Program-made: the position numbers and the translations under genes
From: Mediterranea massiliensis
Lineage (GTDB): Bacteria > Bacteroidota > Bacteroidia > Bacteroidales > Bacteroidaceae
Length of the DNA: 64,000 bases
Reading direction: 5' to 3'
Assembly (NCBI GenBank): GCA_015060685.1
Contig: SUXZ01000005.1
Coordinates: forward strand, 1-64,000
Shown here: positions 53,970 through 61,173 of the stretch, one piece after another
How the letters are laid out: each line of letters starts with the position of its first letter
Position numbering within the stretch: position 1 is the first letter of the stretch
Notes under the pieces: model-generated
What the model was told of the DNA's origin: nothing
The model's database searches: none
What the model saw: only the letters and a program-made list of their open reading frames with translations

Positions 53970-56900
53970 ATGAAACAAATGCTTGCCACATTATTGGCCG
54001 TGCTCGTTGCAACCGTGTGCAACGGACAAGACATCACGGTGAAGGGACACGTAAAAGATGCCTCAGGATTGGAGGTCATCGGCGCCAATATCATTGAGAA
54101 AGGAAATCCTACAAACGGCACAACCAGCGATTTGGAGGGAAACTTCACGCTGACGGTGCCCGATGGCGCCACTTTGGCGGTATCGTTCATAGGCTACGTC
54201 ACACAAGAGGTAAAGGCCGCACCAACGATGGTGATAACGCTACAAGACGACTCGGAGTTGTTGGACGAAGTAGTGGTAATAGGATATGGTACCGCACGCA
54301 AGGACGACTTGACCGGTTCGGTCAGTGCCATCAAGCCCGATGACATGAACAAAGGGCTTAACACCAGCGCACAAGACATGATGAGCGGAAAAATAGCCGG
54401 CGTAAACGTGCAATCCAACGGAGGCACACCGGGTGGAGGGGCCACCATACGCATCCGAGGCGGCTCGTCGCTAAACGCAAGCAACGATCCGCTGATTGTA
54501 ATCGACGGATTACCAATGGATAGCTATGGCATGGAGGGGAACAACAACCCGCTTTCGCTGGTAAACCCTGCCGACATCGAAAGCTTCACCGTATTGAAGG
54601 ATGCATCGGCCACCGCCATCTATGGTAGCCGCGCATCGAACGGAGTGATTCTGATTACTACCAAACGTGGACGCACAGGAGGCAAAACCTCATTAAGTTA
54701 CAACGGAAACATCTCATTCTCTACGGTTAAGAAAAAACTGGATGTACTGAACACAAACGAATACATCGACTTCATGGAGAAGGCCTTCGGCTATACACAC
54801 GAAGAGTTTTTGGCCAGCCCCGAGTATGCCGCATTGGGATGGAGGGATGCAGAAGGCAACCAACACCTGGCCGATACCGATTGGCAAAATCAGATTTTCC
54901 GCACGGTGGTAAACACCGACCATAACCTCACCCTCTCGGGTAGCGTTTGGCAAGTGCCCTACCGCGTATCGGTGGGATACACCATACAGAATGGCATATT
55001 GGAGGGAAGCGACTTTGAACGACTGACCGGAAGCATGAACCTGTCGCCCACCCTACTGGACAACCACCTGAAGCTGAAAATCAACTTGAAAGGCATGTAC
55101 TCGGAAACATCGAACACCGATGCAGGTGCCGTAATAGGAAACGCCATATCAATGGATCCTACCAAGCCGATAAGGGCCACACATTCGGAGTTTTACAACA
55201 AGAACTATGCCGGATATTGGCAATGGCCCATCCAGGTAAACCGCAACGACAACGAATGGCGCTATGGTGTAAATACTTTGGCACCGGCCAATCCCGTATC
55301 CATGGTGAATCTGGCAAGTGACAAAGGACGAAGCCAAAGGTGGATGGGAAACATAGAAGCAACCTACCAGATTCATGGCTTGGAAGACTTAAGCCTACAC
55401 CTAAATATGGGTATGGATTTAGGACAGGGAAAAAGCCGACGCAACAAGTCGCCCTATTACTACGATAGCGGCGTGTATTACTATGGCAACCGTGGATGGA
55501 ATAGCATGCGCACAAGCAACCACACGCTGAGTCTCTACACCCAATATATGAAGCAATTGGATAAAAACCAACACATTGATGCCATGGTGGGATACGAGTG
55601 GCAACACTTCCACATCCGCACCGACTACTTCTATAGCGGACGCTACCCTGATAGCAACTTGGATGAAGGCCTGGCCGGTACGTTGTACAATCCATCGGAA
55701 AATACCTTGTACAAGAGTGAAAACTATTTGGTTTCTTTCTTCGGGCGAGTAAACTATTCGCTAATGAACCGCTACTTACTGACATTCACCTTGCGCAACG
55801 ACGGTTCATCCAGATTCAACAAAGGCCATCGATGGGGAGTATTTCCATCCGTAGCATTGGCTTGGAAGATGAGCGAGGAAAACTTTCTGAAGGATTGGGA
55901 GGCATTGGACGAGTTGAAACTTCGTTTGGGATATGGTGTTACGGGACAACAAGAGGGTATTGGCGATTACACTTACTTTGCCACCTATACACCCAACTCG
56001 CAAGGAGCCTACTATCCGGCCATTGGCGAAGGCATTACCTATCGTCCGGCGGCCTACAACAAGGAACTGACTTGGGAGAAGACGGCTACCTTCAATGCCG
56101 GCATCGACTTTTCGTTCTTCAATAACCGACTCAGTGGTAGTGTGGATTACTACTACCGCAAAACCAAAGATTTGATAAACAATGTATATGTGTCGGCCGG
56201 TAGCAACTTCTCGGCCATGGTGGTAAGCAACATCGGTTCGCTACACAACCAAGGAATGGAATTGGCCTTAACATGGCGCCCTATACAAAACAACGATTGG
56301 TATTGGGAATTGGGGTATAACCTGACCTACAATATGAACCAGATAGACGAGTTGCTTGCCAACAAGGGCGACGACTATACCATACAATATGGTGGGGCGG
56401 CCGTGGGTACGGCAAACGGTGAATACATCAAAGGTTGGCGCAAGGGGCACTCGGCATCGGCCTATTACACTTACCAGCAGGTGTACGACGAGCAAGGATT
56501 GCCCATACAAGGGAAGTTTGTAGATAGAAACAAGGATGGCATCATCAATAGTGACGACCGATACTTCTATAAACAGGCCGATGCAAAGGTGCTGATGGGA
56601 TTCACCTCGAAAGTAACCTACAAGCAATGGGATTTGGGCATTTCGATGCGGGCAAGCCTGGGCAACTATGTGTACAATGCGGTAGAGGCTTCGCGCTCCA
56701 ACCTATCGGCATCAAACCTATATGCCGGAGAGGCCTTCCACAACGTAGCCACCATGGCGATAAAAAAAGGATGGCAAGAGGTGACGGGCATGGATGCCTT
56801 GAGCGACTACTTTATCCAAAATGGCGCTTTCCTAAAATTGGATAACATCACCTTGGGATATAGTTTCGACAAGCCCTTTGGACTTCCCCTAAGCGGGCGC

Positions 56901-57035
56901 GCCTATATGACGGCTCAAAACATCTTTACCATCACGGGATATAAAGGACTTGACCCCGAAGTGAATGGCGGATACGACGGAAACATCTACCCACGGCCGT
57001 TTACAGGTATCATGGGAATCAGTTTAAACTTCTAA
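53970..57035 (+). CDS. SusC/RagA-type TonB-dependent outer-membrane transporter
   Basis: 1021 aa. A signal peptide (MKQMLATLLAVLVATVCNGQ) is followed by a carboxypeptidase-regulatory-like domain (about 21-95), the family signature LDEVVVIGYGTARKDDLTGS, the plug (about 110-230, with GGSSLNASNDPLIVIDGLPM) and a 22-strand barrel ending IMGISLNF. It imports oligosaccharides with the SusD-like lipoprotein that starts 14 bp later. The ligand is not told by sequence. Confidence 0.95.
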   Translation: MKQMLATLLAVLVATVCNGQDITVKGHVKDASGLEVIGANIIEKGNPTNGTTSDLEGNFTLTVPDGATLAVSFIGYVTQEVKAAPTMVITLQDDSELLDEVVVIGYGTARKDDLTGSVSAIKPDDMNKGLNTSAQDMMSGKIAGVNVQSNGGTPGGGATIRIRGGSSLNASNDPLIVIDGLPMDSYGMEGNNNPLSLVNPADIESFTVLKDASATAIYGSRASNGVILITTKRGRTGGKTSLSYNGNISFSTVKKKLDVLNTNEYIDFMEKAFGYTHEEFLASPEYAALGWRDAEGNQHLADTDWQNQIFRTVVNTDHNLTLSGSVWQVPYRVSVGYTIQNGILEGSDFERLTGSMNLSPTLLDNHLKLKINLKGMYSETSNTDAGAVIGNAISMDPTKPIRATHSEFYNKNYAGYWQWPIQVNRNDNEWRYGVNTLAPANPVSMVNLASDKGRSQRWMGNIEATYQIHGLEDLSLHLNMGMDLGQGKSRRNKSPYYYDSGVYYYGNRGWNSMRTSNHTLSLYTQYMKQLDKNQHIDAMVGYEWQHFHIRTDYFYSGRYPDSNLDEGLAGTLYNPSENTLYKSENYLVSFFGRVNYSLMNRYLLTFTLRNDGSSRFNKGHRWGVFPSVALAWKMSEENFLKDWEALDELKLRLGYGVTGQQEGIGDYTYFATYTPNSQGAYYPAIGEGITYRPAAYNKELTWEKTATFNAGIDFSFFNNRLSGSVDYYYRKTKDLINNVYVSAGSNFSAMVVSNIGSLHNQGMELALTWRPIQNNDWYWELGYNLTYNMNQIDELLANKGDDYTIQYGGAAVGTANGEYIKGWRKGHSASAYYTYQQVYDEQGLPIQGKFVDRNKDGIINSDDRYFYKQADAKVLMGFTSKVTYKQWDLGISMRASLGNYVYNAVEASRSNLSASNLYAGEAFHNVATMAIKKGWQEVTGMDALSDYFIQNGAFLKLDNITLGYSFDKPFGLPLSGRAYMTAQNIFTITGYKGLDPEVNGGYDGNIYPRPFTGIMGISLNF

Positions 57036-57048
57036 AACAAGATAATAT

Positions 57049-58656
57049 ATGAAACGAAAGGATATCATCAACACACTATGTGGGGTGGCGTGCATAGCAG
57101 GTGGATTAACGGCTTGCACCAACGATTTGAATGTAACGCCCATCAATCCTCAACAAACAATGGAGTACAACCAGGATGCCGTGTTCAATAAAATATATGC
57201 CAGCTTTTGCCTCACGGGACAAACGGGGCCGGCAGGTAATGGCGATGTGCCGGGCGACGAGGGGCAATCGGAGTTCTTCCGCATGATGTGGTACCTGAAC
57301 GAGTTTACCACAGACGAAGCACATTGGGTGTGGGCCACCGATGCCGGTGTGCCCGACTTATTACACAACAACTATGGCGAAAGCAATGCCTTCAGTAGCG
57401 GCATGTACTACCGCCTGTATTTCACCATCACCCTATGCAATTTCTTCCTTGAGCAAGCCACCGGCACCGATGCCGCAACCTTGATGCAACGGGCCGAGGT
57501 GCGCTTTATCCGTGCGCTGAATTACATGTATGTGATGGATTTGTATGGCAACGCGGCCTTCACTACACGCGTAAGTGCCGAGCTGCCCATCCGCTATACT
57601 CGGAAAGAGTATTTCGACTTCATTGAGACTGAATTAAAAGAGATAGAAAACGATATGGCCATGCCCGGTGGAAACAGCTATGGACGTGTAGATAGGGTTG
57701 CCGCATGGCTCATCTTGTCGCGCCTTTACCTGAATGCCGAAGTCTATACCGGCATCGCCCGTTGGAATGATGCACTGACCTATGCCGATAAAGTAATAAA
57801 GAACGGCTATTATCACCTGAACGAAACAGGTGCCATCAACCCCGTTACGGGCGAGGTGTATTCGCCCTACCAGATGCTGTTTCTGGCGGATAACAACGAG
57901 ACAGATGCCCGCTACGAGGCCATCCTTCCGGTGATAAACGACGGTGTGAATACAAATAGCTACGGAGGAATGAACTTCCTTGTGCTATCTACCTATAGCA
58001 GTGTGATGAACAACTACGTGCCCTCGGGCACCGACACCAGTTGGGGAAAAGGCACGCGGGTAAGGAGTTCGTTGGTAAGCCGTTTTTTTGATGAAGATGC
58101 ACCGCAAACAACCAGCATCCAAGTAATGACCGACGCCGCCAACGACGATCGTGCACTTTTCTATAGCGAAGGATATAGCCAGCGAATTGAGAATGAAGGC
58201 GACATTAATGCCGGATTCAGTTGCGTGAAGTTTCGCAATGTGCGAAGCGACGGTCAACCCAACCGCGTGATTACGTTTGTAAACACCGACCTCTTCTTGC
58301 TACGCATGGCCGAGGCCTACCTGACTTATGCCGAGGCCTCTACCCGATTGAACGGGCCTAACGAGGATGCTGCATCGAAGATAAATGCCGTACGCACTCG
58401 GGCCAACTGCCGAACAAACTCGGTGTATTCACTGAACGAAATCCGTGACGAGTGGAGTCGTGAGTTTTGGTTTGAAGGTAGAAGACGCATGGATCTTATC
58501 CGATTCGGGTGCTATGGCGGACAAAGCGACTACCGATGGGAATGGATGGGAGGCACCTTGGAAGGTACACCCTTCGGTGCCTATATGAATATCTTTGCCC
58601 TTCCGGCAAATGAATTGGAAAACAACCTCAACTTGAAACAGAATGAAGGATACTGA
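57049..58656 (+). CDS. SusD/RagB-type glycan-binding lipoprotein
   Basis: 535 aa. Lipobox LTAC with C23; mature protein on the cell surface as lid of the SusC-type transporter. TPR-like helices of the SusD fold (about 90-260) include RFIRALNYMYVMDLYGNAAF, and the C-terminal RREFWFEGRR-like segment (EWSREFWFEGRRRMDLIRFG) is a strong family mark. No SusE/F, glycosidase or HTCS regulator follows. Confidence 0.95.
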   Translation: MKRKDIINTLCGVACIAGGLTACTNDLNVTPINPQQTMEYNQDAVFNKIYASFCLTGQTGPAGNGDVPGDEGQSEFFRMMWYLNEFTTDEAHWVWATDAGVPDLLHNNYGESNAFSSGMYYRLYFTITLCNFFLEQATGTDAATLMQRAEVRFIRALNYMYVMDLYGNAAFTTRVSAELPIRYTRKEYFDFIETELKEIENDMAMPGGNSYGRVDRVAAWLILSRLYLNAEVYTGIARWNDALTYADKVIKNGYYHLNETGAINPVTGEVYSPYQMLFLADNNETDARYEAILPVINDGVNTNSYGGMNFLVLSTYSSVMNNYVPSGTDTSWGKGTRVRSSLVSRFFDEDAPQTTSIQVMTDAANDDRALFYSEGYSQRIENEGDINAGFSCVKFRNVRSDGQPNRVITFVNTDLFLLRMAEAYLTYAEASTRLNGPNEDAASKINAVRTRANCRTNSVYSLNEIRDEWSREFWFEGRRRMDLIRFGCYGGQSDYRWEWMGGTLEGTPFGAYMNIFALPANELENNLNLKQNEGY

Positions 58657-58689
58657 TGAATTGAGAATTGAAAATTGAAAATTATTCTC

Positions 58690-58697
58690 TATTTTTG
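58690..58697 (+). promoter_or_regulatory. -7 box close to lacI-type gene start
   Basis: TATTTTTG ends only 7 bp before the ATG at 58705, so the transcript would have almost no leader. Confidence 0.5.
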
Positions 58698-58704
58698 CAA
58701 AGTC

Positions 58705-59709
58705 ATGGATAAATCGCAGATAACCATCAAGGACATTGCCCGTGCATTGGATGTAAGCACCAGCACGGTGAGCCGAGCACTTAATAATAGCAAGGCGATA
58801 AGCAAGGAGACACGCAAGCGGGTAAACGATTATGCAAAAAAACATCATTACCAGCCCAATGCGATGGCCGCCAACTTGCGTACAAGCCACTCGAATACCA
58901 TCGGAGTAATTGTGCCGCAAATAGTGCACCATTTCTTCTCTTCAGTATTGAGCGGCATTGAGCAAGCGGCACGCAAAGCAGGCTACAACATCATGGTGGC
59001 ACAATCGGACGAGCAATACAAGCAAGAAGTGGAAATCACACAAGCCTTTATGAGCGCACGTGTGTGTGGTGTCATCACCTCGCTTGCCAAGGAAACAACC
59101 CGCTACAATCACTACCAAACGTTGCTCGACAGAAATGTCCCCATTGTCTTCTACGACCGCATCTGCCCGGCACTGAAAACCGAACGGGTAGTGGTGGATG
59201 ATTATCATGGTGCCTACACCGCCACCGAATACCTTATACAAACGGGATGCCAACGCATCTATTTCTACCAGGCCGACCCCCATTTGGAGATAAGCAAAAA
59301 TAGACGGAATGGCTACATGGATGCCATGAAACGACATGGCATGGAGGTAACGGAAGATATGATTGTGTGGTGCGACACACGCGAAAAAGCCATGCAAATC
59401 ACCCCCAAGTTGCTACAAGGCGACAACCGCCCCGATGCCTTCTTCGCCATCAACGACGACACCGCCGCCGGCATCTTGCATGCGTGCAAGCAGTTGGGCG
59501 TGAAAGTGCCCGACGAGGTCTCTATCTGCGGATTCTCCGACGACAAGATTGCCCGAAGCACCGACCCCGAACTGACCACCGTAGAGCAACGAGGCGAAGA
59601 AGTAGGCAGAAGTGCCTTTGAGATTCTCCTTGAAAAAATAGAAGGGAAAGAGGGTGGCAAAAACCGGATTGTAAAAACAAATCTTCTAATAAGGGGGACA
59701 ACGAAATGA
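58705..59709 (+). CDS. LacI-family transcriptional regulator
   Basis: 334 aa from the ATG at 58705; a longer frame from 58675 spans the -7 box. The N-terminal helix-turn-helix ITIKDIARALDVSTSTVSRALNN (in part) and hinge are clear, then a periplasmic-binding-type sugar sensor (about 60-330, with DDKIARSTDPELTTVEQ). It likely controls the SusC/D pair upstream and the sugar transporter downstream in response to a small sugar. Confidence 0.93.
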   Translation: MDKSQITIKDIARALDVSTSTVSRALNNSKAISKETRKRVNDYAKKHHYQPNAMAANLRTSHSNTIGVIVPQIVHHFFSSVLSGIEQAARKAGYNIMVAQSDEQYKQEVEITQAFMSARVCGVITSLAKETTRYNHYQTLLDRNVPIVFYDRICPALKTERVVVDDYHGAYTATEYLIQTGCQRIYFYQADPHLEISKNRRNGYMDAMKRHGMEVTEDMIVWCDTREKAMQITPKLLQGDNRPDAFFAINDDTAAGILHACKQLGVKVPDEVSICGFSDDKIARSTDPELTTVEQRGEEVGRSAFEILLEKIEGKEGGKNRIVKTNLLIRGTTK

Positions 59710-59761
59710 GTGCTGAGTTTTGAGTGCTGAGTTCTAAGTTTTCACTAACCACTATCTACAC

Positions 59762-61099
59762 ATGCAACCTAACCTTACCACCCGACAACTGTGGAATATC
59801 AGTTTCGGATTCTTCGGCGTACAAATAGCCTACGCCTTGCAGAGCGCCAACATCAGTCGCATCTTTGCCACGCTTGGTGCCGACCCACACAACCTTAGTT
59901 ATTATTGGCTACTACCGCCCTTGGCGGGTATCATCGTGCAACCGCTTGTTGGTGCCGCCAGCGACAGGACGTGGTGTCGCCTGGGCAGACGCATTCCTTA
60001 CCTGCTTGTGGGCGCTATCCTATCCGTCATTGTTATGGCCCTGCTACCCAATGCCGGCAATATAGGCATAGCGGCCGCCCACGCCATGACGTTTGCCCTC
60101 TTCACGCTGATGTTGATGGACACCTCCATCAACATGGCCATGCAACCCTTCAAGATGTTGGTGGGCGACATGGTAAATCATCGGCAGAAGGCAAAGGCCT
60201 ACTCCATACAAAGCCTGCTAAGCAATGCCGGAAGCCTTGTGGGATTCCTTTTCCCCTTCTTCCTTGCCGCCATCGGAGTGGCCAATACGGCACCTTTGGG
60301 CGAAGTGCCCCATACGGTCATCTACAGCTTTTATGCCGGAGCCATTATCTTGATACTTTGTGTTGTTTATACCGTAACACATGTTCGCGAAATGCCCCCG
60401 AAGGAGTATGCCATCTATCACGGCATTGAGCATCCCAAGGAACATCACCGCACCAACCTTTTCCGTCTGTTGGTGCATGCGCCCCGTGTATTTTGGAGTG
60501 TTGGCCTGGTGCAATTTTTCTGTTGGTTTGCCTTTATGATGATGTGGACATACACTACCGGCAGTATAGCTACCGATGTGTTCGAAGCCCCTATCATCCT
60601 TAGCTTCGAAGGGAAAATGCTCATCGACACCGCCAGCCTTCAATACCAGAAAGCAGGCGATTGGGTAGGTGTACTCTTTGCCGTGCAGGCCATTGGCTCC
60701 ATGCTATGGAGTGTCTGCCTACCCTATTTCCGCCATCGCAAGCAGAGCTATTGCATCAGCCTCCTTTTGGGTGCCATCGGATTTATATCCACCTGGTTCA
60801 TCCACCATCCATATGGTTTGTTCTTTTCGTTTGTGCTCATTGGTTGTGCTTGGGCGGCTATGCTTTCCTTGCCCTTTACCATCCTGACGAGTTCGCTTCG
60901 TGGGCCACACATGGGTAGTTATTTGGGGTTGTTCAATGCCACTATCTGCCTACCCCAAATCATTGCCGCCGCACTTGGCGGCTCGCTGCTCACCCTGCTC
61001 AGTCGTGCCGACTCCCTTCCGGCCGAAGGTAATATGCTGCTTCTGGCGGGTGTGATGTTGCTGCTTGCCGCTATCGCTTCGTTGAAAATTGAAAATTGA
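59762..61099 (+). CDS. SLC45-type MFS sugar transporter
   Basis: 445 aa with about 12 helices. The N-terminus (LWNISFGFFGVQIAYALQSANISRIF in part) and GAASDRTWCRLGRRIPYLL match the glycoside/sucrose-type MFS branch (SLC45 or GPH-like) common in Bacteroidetes beside LacI regulators and GH13, GH32 or GH65 enzymes. It would bring the di- or oligosaccharide from periplasm to cytoplasm. Confidence 0.9.
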   Translation: MQPNLTTRQLWNISFGFFGVQIAYALQSANISRIFATLGADPHNLSYYWLLPPLAGIIVQPLVGAASDRTWCRLGRRIPYLLVGAILSVIVMALLPNAGNIGIAAAHAMTFALFTLMLMDTSINMAMQPFKMLVGDMVNHRQKAKAYSIQSLLSNAGSLVGFLFPFFLAAIGVANTAPLGEVPHTVIYSFYAGAIILILCVVYTVTHVREMPPKEYAIYHGIEHPKEHHRTNLFRLLVHAPRVFWSVGLVQFFCWFAFMMMWTYTTGSIATDVFEAPIILSFEGKMLIDTASLQYQKAGDWVGVLFAVQAIGSMLWSVCLPYFRHRKQSYCISLLLGAIGFISTWFIHHPYGLFFSFVLIGCAWAAMLSLPFTILTSSLRGPHMGSYLGLFNATICLPQIIAAALGGSLLTLLSRADSLPAEGNMLLLAGVMLLLAAIASLKIEN

Positions 61100-61120
61100 G
61101 AATTGAAAATTGAGAATTAA
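61085..61120. repeat. TTGAAAATTGAGAA low-complexity repeats
   Basis: Tandem imperfect TTGAAAATTGAGAA units after the MFS gene. Similar sequence lies at 58663-58682. Such spacer sequence is frequent between genes in this group and has no assigned role. Confidence 0.5.
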
Positions 61121-61146
61121 ATCATAAATAACTCACAACTTATTCC

Positions 61147-61154
61147 TATTTTTG
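61147..61154 (+). promoter_or_regulatory. -7 box of PEP/pyruvate-binding gene
   Basis: TATTTTTG, 19 bp before the ATG at 61174. No strong -33 box was found. Confidence 0.5.
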
Positions 61155-61173
61155 CAAAAAAATAGAAAACGCC

